In this document: positions 27,423 to 36,573 of the stretch, piece after piece
Layout: each line of letters begins with the position of its first letter
Position numbering within the stretch: the first letter of the stretch is position 1
Origin: Pseudoclavibacter helvolus
Lineage (GTDB): Bacteria > Actinomycetota > Actinomycetes > Actinomycetales > Microbacteriaceae
NCBI RefSeq assembly: GCF_014191305.1
Contig: NZ_JACHWJ010000001.1
Span: 1,404,241-1,468,240 of the forward strand
Length of the DNA: 64,000 bases
Direction of reading: 5' to 3'
Program-made: the position numbers and the translations under genes
The notes under the pieces: model-generated
Database searches by the model: none
What the model was told of the DNA's origin: nothing
What the model saw: the letters and a program-made list of their open reading frames with translations, nothing else

Positions 27423-27585
27423 CGTCGTTCACGGGCCGCGGAGTGTGCGCTCGACAAATCAGGTGTGTTCGGAGAAGAACCACCGGTGAGACGGGTATCC
27501 TTCTGGGGCGAGGCGCGAACCCCCCGAACGCCGAAGACCTCGTTCACTACCAGTACCAGATTTTGAACGGAGCAACATCCCCTCC

Positions 27586-28788
27586 ATGACCACTCCCCCC
27601 ACGTGGCCTCATACCCCAGTCGTCCGCCCCAAGGACCGGAAGCAGCGCATCGAGTCCGCCGCTACTCAGGCCTTCGCCCTGCGCGGCTACCACCAGGTGA
27701 GCATGAGCGACGTGGCGGCCTCGGTTGGCATCTCCGCGCCGGCCCTCTACCGTCACTTCGCGAACAAGTACGACCTCTTCAAGCACACAGCCTTCGGCAT
27801 TGTCGATGCCGTCGAAAGTGCAACAGATGAAGTGGCAGAGACGTCAGCCGCCGAGCGCGCTACGGCCGCCGAGCAGTCCACCGCACTGATTCAGGCGACG
27901 CTCGACAGCCTCATCAAGTGCCGCGGAACGGGCGAGATCATCCGCTGGGAGTCTCGTTACCTCGAGCCCGCGGATCGCGCCTCCGTCGACCAGCGGCTCG
28001 CCAAGGTCTACGGCCATTTCTCGACAGCGCTGAAGGAGCTCCACCCCGAGCTGAGCAGCGAAGACCGAGCCCTGCAGAGCCGAGCCGCCTTCGCCGTGCT
28101 CGCCAGCGTGTCTATGCACCGCACGAGCATCTCGGCAGCGACCGCCGACTACCTCCGCGCAGCGTCCCAACGAGCCCTCGACGCCACCCTTGCTGACATT
28201 GAGTCCTACGTTGCTCCTGCTGCCACGGGCATCCCATCCACTGCCAAGCGCGAGCAGATCGTCGCGCGTTCCATCGAGCTCTTCTTCGCCCGCGGCTACA
28301 ACCTCGTCAGCATCGAAGAGATCGGTGGCGCGGTCGGCATCACCGCGTCTGGCGTCTACCGCCACTTTGAGAGCAAGAGCGGGATCCTCGCGGCGGCATG
28401 CTCACGAGCGGCTGAGTACCTCGGACAGGTGACGCGCGACGTCTTCGCGGCGGTCGACTCCAACGAGGCCGCGCTAGACGGACTGATCGACGCCTACGTC
28501 GAGGCGCAGCTTGCACACCACAAGCTCCTGCAGGTCTACATCGCCGAATCAACGAACCTCGGAGACGAAGAGCGCGAACGCCTGCTGGCTCTGCAGCGCG
28601 ATCACATCGAGGAATGGGCTGGCCTGCTTCGCGCGGTCAAGCCGCAGTTCTCCGCTTCGGAAGCCCGCTGCGTTGCGCACGCTGGGTTCCACGTGGTCGA
28701 TTCGCTCGGCCGAGTGCTCGCCTGGCAGGACACGCCGAGCAACCGGGCGCGAGTAGCCCACATGCTCCGCGCTGTCCTCGGCGTCTGA
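27586..28788 (+). CDS. Tandem TetR-family regulator
   Basis: 400 residues containing two complete TetR units. The first HTH is at ~18-65 (AATQAFALRGYHQVSMSDVA, then ISAPALYRHFANKYDLF). The second is at ~215-265 (ARSIELFFARGYNLVSIEEIG, then ITASGVYRHFESKSGIL). Each is followed by an all-helical ligand domain. One chain could therefore bind an operator as a pseudo-dimer. The gene stands alone between two terminators, so its target is not evident. The closest candidate is the MFS gene at 29239. Confidence 0.92.
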   Translation: MTTPPTWPHTPVVRPKDRKQRIESAATQAFALRGYHQVSMSDVAASVGISAPALYRHFANKYDLFKHTAFGIVDAVESATDEVAETSAAERATAAEQSTALIQATLDSLIKCRGTGEIIRWESRYLEPADRASVDQRLAKVYGHFSTALKELHPELSSEDRALQSRAAFAVLASVSMHRTSISAATADYLRAASQRALDATLADIESYVAPAATGIPSTAKREQIVARSIELFFARGYNLVSIEEIGGAVGITASGVYRHFESKSGILAAACSRAAEYLGQVTRDVFAAVDSNEAALDGLIDAYVEAQLAHHKLLQVYIAESTNLGDEERERLLALQRDHIEEWAGLLRAVKPQFSASEARCVAHAGFHVVDSLGRVLAWQDTPSNRARVAHMLRAVLGV

Positions 28789-28835
28789 ACTCAGTAACAG
28801 ACGACGCTCGGTCCCAGACAACCGCTGTTGACAGC

Positions 28836-28869
28836 CCTTGGCCCGCACCTGTGAAGGTGCGGGCCAAGG
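28836..28869 (+). terminator. Terminator after tandem TetR gene
   Basis: The stem CCTTGGCCCGCACC/GGTGCGGGCCAAGG with a short loop lies about 47 bases after the stop. It may serve both strands. Confidence 0.8.
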
Positions 28870-28888
28870 TCGTTCACGCGCCAGTTGA

Positions 28889-29205
28889 TCAGTGAGGTTC
28901 GGCTGCGCCCGCGGGGTCGCCGGGCTGAGGGCGATGTGCTGATCTGACCTGATCGGCGAGCACCTGCGCGCCGCTCGTCGTGAGGGCACGGCGCCAAGGC
29001 AGGACACCCTCGATCTCGATCTGAATGGACATGCTCAGGACCGTCCGGATGACAACGATGAGCCCCAAGATGAGGGCGTCCTCGAGCGAGGGCTTCGAGG
29101 TGATGGTGCGCACGAGGTCAGCTGCCACAGCACCTCGAGCCCCAGGAGGATGCCGGCGTTAAGCACCTCGACGACAACCGCGACGATCTCGAACACGCGG
29201 TCCAT
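28889..29205 (-). pseudogene. DUF1622 membrane protein, frameshifted and shortened
   Basis: The start ATG 29205 gives MDRVFEIVAVVVEVLNAGIL, then LGLEVL. The matching continuation AADLVRTITSKPSLEDALIL, then GLIVVIRTVLSMSIQIEIEG, is in another frame beginning at GTG 29128. Both parts are recognisable DUF1622 (two/three-TM) pieces. About 40-50 residues normally between the first helix and the ILLGLE helix are missing as well. I infer a decayed gene with an internal deletion plus a frameshift near 29130. Confidence 0.65.
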
Positions 29206-29238
29206 GGATTCCTGCGTTCCTGCTCCTCGGGGGTGGGG

Positions 29239-30441
29239 TTAGGTGGAGTCGTGTCTGCGGGTGCGCCCGGCGAGGACTCCCGCGCACAGGAACGCGACGA
29301 CGCCTGCCACCGGGACCACGATGAGTCCGACGCGCAGCGACGTTGCATCGGCGAGCAGGCCGACGAGCGGCGGTGCCGCGAGGAAGCCGAGGCGCATGAG
29401 CCACGACACAAGCGTTATCGCAGTGCCAGGTTTGAAGCCGGGCAGTTCGTCCGCCGTGTGCAGCGCGGCGGGCACAAGCGTCGCAATGCCGAGTCCCGCA
29501 GCGGCGAAGCCGGCGATCGTTCCGCCAACGCTGGGGAAGAGCAGGGCAACACCCATTCCGAGCGCCGTGATGAGACCGCCGGCCTGCGCGACCCTGCGCT
29601 CGCCGAAGCGATCGACGAGCCGGTCACCGAGCATCCGACCGACGAACTGCGCGCCGACAAGTGCGATGAAGCCGAACGCGGCCAGCGCCTGCGGAGCTTC
29701 GAGCGAACCGGAGAGGTAGAGCGCCGCCCACGTGCTCCCCGAGTCCTCGACCACCGAGCCTGCGACCGTGAGGAGGACGAGGGCGAAGAGCACGAGGTAC
29801 TTCGTTGAACCGCCCCGCGACGGGGCGCCCTCCTTGACGACCCTGATCCCCGCGGTGGTGACCTCGACGTCGTCGTGTTCTGGGCCGGGAATCATCCACC
29901 TGTAGGCGAGGAATGCCACGAGCGAGAACAGCGCCCCGCTGATGCCGAGGTGCAGCGGAAGGGGCACCTGCAGTGCCACGGCCCCCGCCCCCATGAGCCC
30001 ACCGAGCACCGCCCCGATCGACCAGATGGCGTGGAAGCCATTGATGATCGATCGCCCGAACCGTCGCTGCACACGCAACCCGTGCGAGTTCTGCGCGACG
30101 TCGGTCAGCGCATCCGCCGCCCCACCGAGAGCGAACGCCGCCGCCAGCAGCAGCCCGTTCGGCGCGAAGCTCGCGGCGAACAGGGCCAGGCTCGTGATCG
30201 CAGTGCCCGCGACGGCAAGGCGAGACGACCAGAAACGACGGATGAGCGCCGCCGCCGCGAGACCGGCGAGGAGCGCCCCGCTCGGATACGCGGCGACGAC
30301 AAGTCCGAACTCCACGTTGCTCAGTCCCAGCTCGGCTTTGAGCCCCGGGTACCGAGGGAGCAGGTTCGCGAAGAGCGCCCCGTTGGTGAGGAACATGGCC
30401 GCGACTGCGATGCGCGCGCGCCGGTCAGCCCGGGAGATCAC
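29239..30441 (-). CDS. MFS transporter (fucose-permease/YbjJ-like)
   Basis: 400 residues with 12 predicted helices. It starts ARIAVAAMFLTNGALFANLLPRYPGLKAELGLS, a beginning typical of YbjJ/inner-membrane MFS proteins. It has GxLaDR-like loops (ALIRRFWSSR, GRMLGDRLVDRFGERRV). The substrate is unknown. It is transcribed toward the DUF1622 remnant, 33 bases away. Confidence 0.87.
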   Translation of the reverse strand: MISRADRRARIAVAAMFLTNGALFANLLPRYPGLKAELGLSNVEFGLVVAAYPSGALLAGLAAAALIRRFWSSRLAVAGTAITSLALFAASFAPNGLLLAAAFALGGAADALTDVAQNSHGLRVQRRFGRSIINGFHAIWSIGAVLGGLMGAGAVALQVPLPLHLGISGALFSLVAFLAYRWMIPGPEHDDVEVTTAGIRVVKEGAPSRGGSTKYLVLFALVLLTVAGSVVEDSGSTWAALYLSGSLEAPQALAAFGFIALVGAQFVGRMLGDRLVDRFGERRVAQAGGLITALGMGVALLFPSVGGTIAGFAAAGLGIATLVPAALHTADELPGFKPGTAITLVSWLMRLGFLAAPPLVGLLADATSLRVGLIVVPVAGVVAFLCAGVLAGRTRRHDST

Positions 30442-30508
30442 TCCCTGACCGCGATGTCATGGTGCTTGCTGAGCATGAAGCAATCCAAGCACAGCCGAGC
30501 ACCTCGGA

Positions 30509-31573
30509 TCACCGCCGCGACTGCAGCGCGAGCAGGAAGACCAGGTACGCGCCGCCGATGACGATCGTCACGACCCCGACGGGAACGGTGCCGCCGAGCA
30601 CATGCTGCGCGATGAGGTCAGCCGCGAGCAACAGGACGCCGCCGAGGACCGCCGAGGACAGGATCGGGACACCGGGCCCCCGTTCGAGGCGGAGCGCGAG
30701 CTGCGGTGCAGAGAGTGCGATGAACGCGATCGGTCCCGTCGCCGCCGTCACGACGGCGGTGAGCATGACGCCGACGATCAGCACGGCGAAGCGTGTCGGT
30801 TCGACGCGCACGCCGTGGCTCCTCGCGGTCTCATCCCCGAGCTCGAGCTGCCGGAGTGGGCCGGCGAGCATCGCAACTGCGGGGATGAGGAGGACCAGGA
30901 TGATCGCGGCGGGCAGGAGCTGTGACCACTGGGCGAGCGCCAGCGATCCCGCTCCCCAGATGGACGCCGTCATAGCGACCTCCGTTTGCGCGCGGAGGAG
31001 CATCCACGTGTTGAGCGCGTGGAGGAAGGCGGTGACGCCGATACCCACGACGATCAGTCTGAAGCTGCTGACACCGCCCCGGCGGGCAAGCGCGTACACC
31101 AGAATCGCCGTCAGGATGCCGCCAGCAAGCGCGCCGAGCGCCGTCCCGATGAACGTGCCAGCGCCCGCGATGATGACGATGACGGCGCCCGTGTACGCGC
31201 CAGTGGAGAAGCCGATGACATCGGGCGAGCCGAGTGGGTTCCTCGTAAGCGACTGGAAGAGGGCTCCAGAGGCGGCGAGCGCGGCCCCGAACACGAGCGC
31301 CGCGACAACGCGCGGCGCGCGCCACTCGAGGACGACGGTCGTGGCGAAGCCACCGTCAGGGACGAAGATCGCCTCGAGCACCTCAATCGGGCTCAGCGGG
31401 TACTTGCCGAGTCCGAGCGCCACGACGGCCAGCACCAGGGCGATGCCGGCGAGGCTAAGCGTCACCACGACCGTGCGGCGACGCCGGTGCTCGCGGGCGA
31501 CGCGCGCGGGCCCTAGCGGCCTGGCCTGCCCCGAACTACGGACCTCACGCTGTGTACTCTCCTGTGCGGTCAC
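30509..31573 (-). CDS. Iron-siderophore ABC transporter permease (FecCD family)
   Basis: 354 residues, starting at GTG 31573 that overlaps the stop of the upstream permease by 4 bases. It has about nine to ten membrane helices with FecCD signatures: LEWRAPRVVAALVFGAALAASGALFQSLTRNPLGSPDVIGFSTGA, GDETARSHGVRVEPTRF, and GPIAFIALSAPQLAL. It would dimerise with the adjacent permease (31570-32638). The ATPase is encoded 6 kb away at 37609. Confidence 0.92.
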   Translation of the reverse strand: MTAQESTQREVRSSGQARPLGPARVAREHRRRRTVVVTLSLAGIALVLAVVALGLGKYPLSPIEVLEAIFVPDGGFATTVVLEWRAPRVVAALVFGAALAASGALFQSLTRNPLGSPDVIGFSTGAYTGAVIVIIAGAGTFIGTALGALAGGILTAILVYALARRGGVSSFRLIVVGIGVTAFLHALNTWMLLRAQTEVAMTASIWGAGSLALAQWSQLLPAAIILVLLIPAVAMLAGPLRQLELGDETARSHGVRVEPTRFAVLIVGVMLTAVVTAATGPIAFIALSAPQLALRLERGPGVPILSSAVLGGVLLLAADLIAQHVLGGTVPVGVVTIVIGGAYLVFLLALQSRR

Positions 31574-32638
31574 AGCCCGCTCACCTTCTTGCGACGCGCG
31601 AGCGCGACGAGGACTGGGGCGCCGATGAATGCCGTCACGATGCCAACGGGAAGCTCACCAGGGCGCAGGACGACCCTTCCGAGCACATCGGCGACGAGCA
31701 CGAGCGAGGGCCCGAGGAGGACGCTGAGCCCCATGATCCAGCCCTGGTCCTGGCCGACTATCGCCCGCGCCAAGTGCGGGACCATGAGACCCACGAACGC
31801 GATGGGTCCGGCGATCGCCGTCGCTCCACCGGCGAGCAACGTGACCGCCACGATGGACAGGACCCTGGTGCGCGCCACAGACGATCCAAGCGAGTGAGCA
31901 AGGTCGTCGCCGAGGGCGAGCGCGTTCAGGGAACGGCCGAGGGCGAGCGCCAAGACAATCCCCGCGACCACAAACGGAGCAACCGGCAAGGTCGTCTCGA
32001 GCGTCCGCAACTGGAAGGAGCCAGACTCCCACACGAGCAGCGCGTTGAAGCGCTCAGGGTCGCTGAACCTGATGGCCGCGATGATCCCGCTCAGAACGGC
32101 ACCGAAGGCCATGCCCGCGAGCGTAAGCCTGAGCGGATTTGGCCCTCCTTTCCCGCTGCCGAGGAAGTAGACGAGTACGGTCGTCGCGGCGGCTCCGAGA
32201 AACGCGAACCAGACGTAGCCGATTGGGTTTGTCACTCCGAGCACCGCGACGGCGAGCGCGACAGCAAACGACGCACCAGAGGTCACGCCGAGGATTCCCG
32301 GGTCGGCGAGGGGGTTCCTCGTGACCGTACTGGATGATCGCGCCCGCCACCGCGAGCCCGGCGCCCACGAGGATGCCGATGATGGTCCGCGTCACGCGGA
32401 GGTCGAGAATGGCCGTGCGTGTGGCCTGATCGACCTCTCCCCCGATGACAGCGGCCCAGACCTGGTCGAGGGGCACCTCTCGGGACCCGATAGCGATGCT
32501 GGCGGCGCAGCTGATCGCGACCAGGGCGGCCGAGATGAGGAGCATCGAGACGCGACGGCCGGCGGACACACGCCGTGCGGTGCCTGCACTGGACCGCGCC
32601 ACACCACCAGGTGCCTTGACCTTCACTTCTGACGTCAC
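31570..32638 (-). pseudogene. Iron-siderophore ABC permease (FecCD), single frameshift
   Basis: Two frames together make one normal FecCD permease. The N-terminal part runs to GAGLAVAGAIIQ; the rest begins TRNPLADPGILGVTSGAS and continues to GPIAFVGLMVPHLARAIVG and the end. The switch is at about 32323-32332. The family motif is M/IQ-(S/A)-(V/L)-TRNPLA, so CAGTACGGTCACG appears to have one extra base relative to CAGTCGGTCACG. This is either a real inactivating mutation or a base-call error. It is the first gene of the permease operon, and its start lies within the divergent iron-box region. Confidence 0.85.
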
Positions 32639-32644
32639 GACAAC

Positions 32645-32663
32645 CGAGTTTAGGCTAACCTAC
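32645..32663. promoter_or_regulatory. DtxR/IdeR-type iron box between divergent siderophore genes
   Basis: TTAGGCTAACCTA at 32650-32662 matches the consensus half TWAGSCTWACCTWA. It lies between the permease start (32638) and the binding-protein start (32697), so one box can control both directions. Confidence 0.85.
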
Positions 32664-32696
32664 ATCGACTGCCGCTCACTCAGACAGAAGGCCTTC

Positions 32697-33692
32697 ATGA
32701 AACACCTCGCCAAGGGCCTCGCCCTCGCCTCCGCCGCCGCACTCCTGCTGACGGGATGCTCCGCAACCTCGGACGGCGCTGCCGACGACACGACCGCTCC
32801 CGCGGCGGACGGAGCGTTTCCCGCCGTCGTTGACACCAAGTTCGGCGAGATCACGATCGACGCGGCGCCCACGCGCATCGTCGCTCTCGGCTGGGGCGAC
32901 GCCGAAACGGCCCTCGCCCTGGGCGTCCAGCCCGTCGGAGCCTCTGACTGGCTCGCGTTCGGCGGCGAGGGAGTCGGCCCGTGGGCCGAGGGCCTCTACG
33001 ACACGGCTCCTGTCATCATCGAAACCATGGAGCCCGACTACGAGGCGATCGCTGCTCTCGAGCCCGACCTCATCCTCGACACAAAGAGCTCGGGCGACCA
33101 GGACCGCTACGACCGACTCTCGTCCATCACGACAACCGTGGGTGTACCAGAGGGCGGCGACAGCTACCTGACGACAACCGAACAGCAGATGGAGCTCATC
33201 TCGAGCGCGCTCGGCGTGCCCGAGAAGGGTGACGAACTCCTCGCCGAGGTCGACGCAGCATTCGCGGCAGTCGCGGATGCCAACCCCGAATGGGCTGGCA
33301 AGACGGCGACGGCGGCCACGAAGACCGCCGAGGGCTGGGGCGCCTACATCGACGGCAGCGAGCGCGTCGCGTTCCTCGAGAACCTCGGCTTCGCGCAGAG
33401 CCCGAAGATCGCCGAGCTCCCCGTCGCCGAGACCGGATTCTCAGCGACCGTCTCCAACGAGCAGCTCGACCTCCTCGACGCCGACCTGATCGTCGCCTTC
33501 CCGATCTTCATCGAGACGTCGGCGATCACCGACGACGCGCAGTGGAAGCAGATTCCCGCCGTCGCGGACGGCCGCGCCGTTGTCATCGACGGTGACATCG
33601 CCTCGGCCTACTCGCTCGGCACAACACTCGCCGTGAAGTACGCGATCGACGAGGTCGCCCCGCAGATCGAGACGGCGCTCGCAGGCAAGTAG
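32697..33692 (+). CDS. Siderophore-binding lipoprotein (ABC substrate-binding)
   Basis: 331 residues from ATG 32697. A signal peptide with lipobox LLLTGC (C21) is followed by a short acidic linker and a class III (helical-hinge, FhuD/BtuF-like) binding fold: PTRIVALGWGDAETALALGV, MEPDYEAIAALEPDLILDTKS, and LLDADLIVAFPIF. It captures Fe-siderophore outside the membrane for the FecCD permeases encoded divergently. It shares the iron box with them. Confidence 0.93.
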   Translation: MKHLAKGLALASAAALLLTGCSATSDGAADDTTAPAADGAFPAVVDTKFGEITIDAAPTRIVALGWGDAETALALGVQPVGASDWLAFGGEGVGPWAEGLYDTAPVIIETMEPDYEAIAALEPDLILDTKSSGDQDRYDRLSSITTTVGVPEGGDSYLTTTEQQMELISSALGVPEKGDELLAEVDAAFAAVADANPEWAGKTATAATKTAEGWGAYIDGSERVAFLENLGFAQSPKIAELPVAETGFSATVSNEQLDLLDADLIVAFPIFIETSAITDDAQWKQIPAVADGRAVVIDGDIASAYSLGTTLAVKYAIDEVAPQIETALAGK

Positions 33693-33709
33693 CCGAGACG
33701 CCAGACGAG

Positions 33710-33754
33710 GACGGCGCCCGCACACCACAAGGTGGCGGGCGCCGTCTGCGTTTT
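33710..33754 (+). terminator. Terminator after siderophore-binding gene
   Basis: The stem GACGGCGCCCGC/GCGGGCGCCGTC at 33710-33746 is followed by TGCGTTTT. A second hairpin (GACGCGCCTCG/CGAGGCGCGTC, 33758-33781) follows and overlaps the end of the convergent gene, serving the opposite strand. Confidence 0.85.
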
Positions 33755-33778
33755 AGGACGCGCCTCGAGCGAGGCGCG

Positions 33779-35059
33779 TCACCGGCGACGTGTCGTGAGC
33801 GACGCGAACCGCTGCCCCGTCCACGTGACGGCCGCCTCAAGCGGCCCACGGCGCTGCCACCAGTAGAAGACGGCACCGATGCCGAGGGCGCACGCCACGT
33901 GAATGAGCCAGATCGGCGCGCTCGAGACCAGCCAGAACAGCTCGGGCGCATCCGCGAGCGCGCCGCCGTGCACAACGACTGAGTACGTGACCCCGGCGAC
34001 GATGACATGCACCGCGTAGATCGTGAGCGGCGTCGCGCCTGCGCCAATCGCCGGCCCGAGAAATCGGATCGCCGCGTCCCCGAGCCGGAGGCAGAACGCC
34101 AGGCAGACACCGATCGCGATGAGTGACGTGCCAGCAGTGATCGCGAGGTCGAACGTCGTCCCGGAATGCGGCGCGGGTGACGCCAGGAACCAGCTGCTCT
34201 CAGTCGGAGACGTGCCGAAAGCCGCTGAGTAGAACAACTCGGAGGCCCGGTCGCCGGCGCCCGTCGAGGCGCTGATCGAGCTCAGCCCGCCGAAGGGACC
34301 AGCGAGAAGCAGGCTGACGCCGACGCCGACAAGCGCGAGCACGGCGCCAACGCTGGCAAGCCCCAAGCTCAACTGCAGAATCGTGCCGCGCTCCCTGGAG
34401 ATGAGGAGCATCCGCCCGACCACCATGCCGACGATCGCGTAGACGACCCAGGTCAGCACCGGGTAGGTGCCCGTCACGAACAGCCCTCGAATCAGCTCAA
34501 GCGGATGCGCGAGATCGAGCCAACTTGGTGTCCCGAGCTCGGAGCCCACGTTGAGCGGTGCGCGAAGGAGCATCGACAAGAACGGCCACAGGCCCGCCCA
34601 GGCTGTCGCGACCATGAGCAGCGACAGGTTCGAGAGCCGTAGGAGGGGAATCAGGAGCCAGAACACCAGGCCGTAGTAGACGAGGATCACGGCGATGGGG
34701 CCAGGCACGAGGCCGAGCGTCATGCCGATCAGCATGAGCGCCAGGCCGCGCCCGAACACGTTGAGGGCCGCCGCGCCATGCGCCTTGCGCTCACGCTGCT
34801 GCCTGGTCGTGAGCACAACGCCGATACCCGCGAGCACGGCGAAGAGGGCCGCCGCCTTGCCGCCGAGGAAGGCAGCGAGGGCCGGCGTGGATCCGTCCGA
34901 GTTCGTGACCCAGACGTGAGTGGCCATCATGCCGATGAGCGCCAGGAACCGAGCGAGGTCGAGCCCAGTGATGCGCCCAGCACGCCGTTCGCGCTCGCCA
35001 GCTCGTCCTCGGCTCCTCGAAGAAGGGGCCGGATTACCTGACGTGCCGATGACGCTCAC
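33779..35059 (-). CDS. DUF1624/heparan-alpha-glucosaminide acetyltransferase-like membrane protein
   Basis: 426 residues. After a basic N-terminus it begins GRITGLDLARFLALIGMMATHVWV, the hallmark of DUF1624/HGSNAT-like acyltransferase membrane proteins (catalytic-type His in TM1). About ten hydrophobic helices follow, with TPLTIYAVHVIVAGVTY near the end. It probably moves acyl groups across the membrane onto an envelope molecule. The substrate is unknown. The true start may be slightly downstream. Confidence 0.8.
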   Translation of the reverse strand: MSVIGTSGNPAPSSRSRGRAGERERRAGRITGLDLARFLALIGMMATHVWVTNSDGSTPALAAFLGGKAAALFAVLAGIGVVLTTRQQRERKAHGAAALNVFGRGLALMLIGMTLGLVPGPIAVILVYYGLVFWLLIPLLRLSNLSLLMVATAWAGLWPFLSMLLRAPLNVGSELGTPSWLDLAHPLELIRGLFVTGTYPVLTWVVYAIVGMVVGRMLLISRERGTILQLSLGLASVGAVLALVGVGVSLLLAGPFGGLSSISASTGAGDRASELFYSAAFGTSPTESSWFLASPAPHSGTTFDLAITAGTSLIAIGVCLAFCLRLGDAAIRFLGPAIGAGATPLTIYAVHVIVAGVTYSVVVHGGALADAPELFWLVSSAPIWLIHVACALGIGAVFYWWQRRGPLEAAVTWTGQRFASLTTRRR

Positions 35060-35114
35060 GCCCTCACGCTACCGGCAGGACAGGCGGAGGCGCACGCCGC
35101 GAAGACGTGAGGCG

Positions 35115-35465
35115 TCAGCTGCGGAGGATCTTCTCCATGGCCTTGCCCTTCGCGAGTTCATCGATGAGCTTGTCGAGGTAGCGGATCTCTTGCATGAGGG
35201 GCTCCTCGATCTCCTCCACGCGGATCCCGCAGACAACGCCTCTGATGAGCGAGCGGTTCGGTTGCATGAGCGGCGCCTCGCCGAAGAACGCCTCGAAGTC
35301 GACGCGGCTCTCGAGCGTGCCGTCGAGCTGCGTCTCGCTGTAGCCGGTGAGCCAGCGAATGATCTCGTCAACCTCAGCCTTCGTGCGCCCCTTTCGCTCC
35401 GCCTTCGTGACGTAGTGCGGGTAGACGTCCGCGAATGCGGTCCCGTAGATGCGATGCCCGGCCAT
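35115..35465 (-). CDS. DUF2200 protein
   Basis: 116 residues from ATG 35465 ([28 protein letters not shown]). The conserved DUF2200 pattern continues: [79 protein letters not shown] small helical protein of unknown role, full length for the family. An upstream in-frame start adds 16 residues that are less typical. Confidence 0.92.
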   Translation of the reverse strand: MAGHRIYGTAFADVYPHYVTKAERKGRTKAEVDEIIRWLTGYSETQLDGTLESRVDFEAFFGEAPLMQPNRSLIRGVVCGIRVEEIEEPLMQEIRYLDKLIDELAKGKAMEKILRS

Positions 35466-35561
35466 GTCTGCTCCTCGTGTTGCAGAGATTCTAGTGACGT
35501 CATCATCCGTCACGCGATGTCACACCGGAAGCAGGAGCGCATTGCCGGAGTTGTCCACGGC

Positions 35562-36212
35562 ATGACAACTCTTGGAATCATCGGAGCAGGCAACATTGGC
35601 AGCCAGGTCGCACGTAAGGCGGTGGAGGCGGGCTACGACGTCGTCCTCAGCAACTCACGCGGACCGGAGACACTCGAGGCGCTTGTGGCCGAGCTCGGCC
35701 CCACCGCCCGCGCCGCCACCGCACTCGAAGCCGCAGCGGCCGCAGACATCGCCGTGGTGACCATCCCCTTGCATGCCTACAGCACCGTTCCCATCGAGGC
35801 ACTCGCCGGCAAAATCGTGCTCGACACCAACAACTACTACCCGCAGCGCGACGGCAGCATCGCCGAGCTCGAAGACGAGTCGACAACCACCTCAGAGCTG
35901 CTGCAGGCGCACCTCCCCGAGTCGCACGTGGTCAAGGCGTTCAACCACATCGGCGCGGCCGACATCACGGCGGATGCGCGTCCGCTCGGCTCCGCAGATC
36001 GTCGCGCGCTCGTCGCGGCCAGCAACAGCGAGGCGGGGCTCGAGTTCGCCCGTGGCCTCTACGACAAGTTCGGGTTCGACACCGTCGCACTCACCCCGCT
36101 CTCCGAAGGCTGGCGTATCCAGAGGGACACCCCCGGCTACGGTGCCAAGGTGAGCAAGTCGGAGCTCGTCGAAGCGCTCGCCGGGGCAAAGCGGTACCGA
36201 GACCTCGACTGA
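35562..36212 (+). CDS. NADP-binding oxidoreductase (F420:NADPH reductase-like, Npd superfamily)
   Basis: 216 residues from ATG 35562. The N-terminal Rossmann motif GIIGAGNIGSQVARKAVEAGYDVVLSNSRGPE places NADP next to SNSR. Then come ADIAVVTIPLHAY, GKIVLDTNNYYPQRDG and VVKAFNHIGAADI, typical of F420-dependent NADP reductase/YqeB-like enzymes. It lacks the full FNO F420 site as far as I can judge, so the cofactor partner is open. The upstream open frame from 34920 is spurious. Confidence 0.88.
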   Translation: MTTLGIIGAGNIGSQVARKAVEAGYDVVLSNSRGPETLEALVAELGPTARAATALEAAAAADIAVVTIPLHAYSTVPIEALAGKIVLDTNNYYPQRDGSIAELEDESTTTSELLQAHLPESHVVKAFNHIGAADITADARPLGSADRRALVAASNSEAGLEFARGLYDKFGFDTVALTPLSEGWRIQRDTPGYGAKVSKSELVEALAGAKRYRDLD

Positions 36213-36253
36213 GGCATGGTGCCGCCAGAACCGTGGCGGCACTCCTACCGATG

Positions 36254-36288
36254 CGAAGAGCCCGGCCGAAACTCGGCCGGGCTCTTCG
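36254..36288. terminator. Strong bidirectional hairpin terminator
   Basis: The 16-bp stem CGAAGAGCCCGGCCGA/TCGGCCGGGCTCTTCG with an AAC loop lies between the oxidoreductase gene and the tRNA-Ala 3' end. Confidence 0.9.
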
Positions 36289-36295
36289 CTATCAG

Positions 36296-36368
36296 TGGAC
36301 CTAAGGAGATTCGAACTCCTGACCTCCTCGATGCGAACGAGGCGCGCTACCAACTGCGCCATAGGCCC
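36296..36368 (-). tRNA. tRNA-Ala (anticodon CGC)
   Basis: On the minus strand GGGCCTA pairs with TAGGTCC as the acceptor stem. The D-arm is GCGCAGTTGGTAGCGC, the anticodon stem-loop CCTCG-TTCGCAT-CGAGG gives anticodon CGC, and the T-arm holds GTTCGAAT. The discriminator is A and CCA is not encoded. It reads GCG alanine codons. Confidence 0.95.
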
Positions 36369-36573
36369 TGACGAAGCGAAACATTACCACCAGGCTTCAC
36401 CGACCGCCAATCCGACCCGCATCGAGTATGTGGCGCTGGCCGCGCCAAAAAATCCCGAATGCTTGTCGGAAATCCCCAAAAACGAAGCACCGAATCGCAG
36501 AATTCGTGTGAGCTTCTTGAGTACGCATGGATGCCTATTTGGAACGGTCCGAGGATGTGTACCATAACGGATC

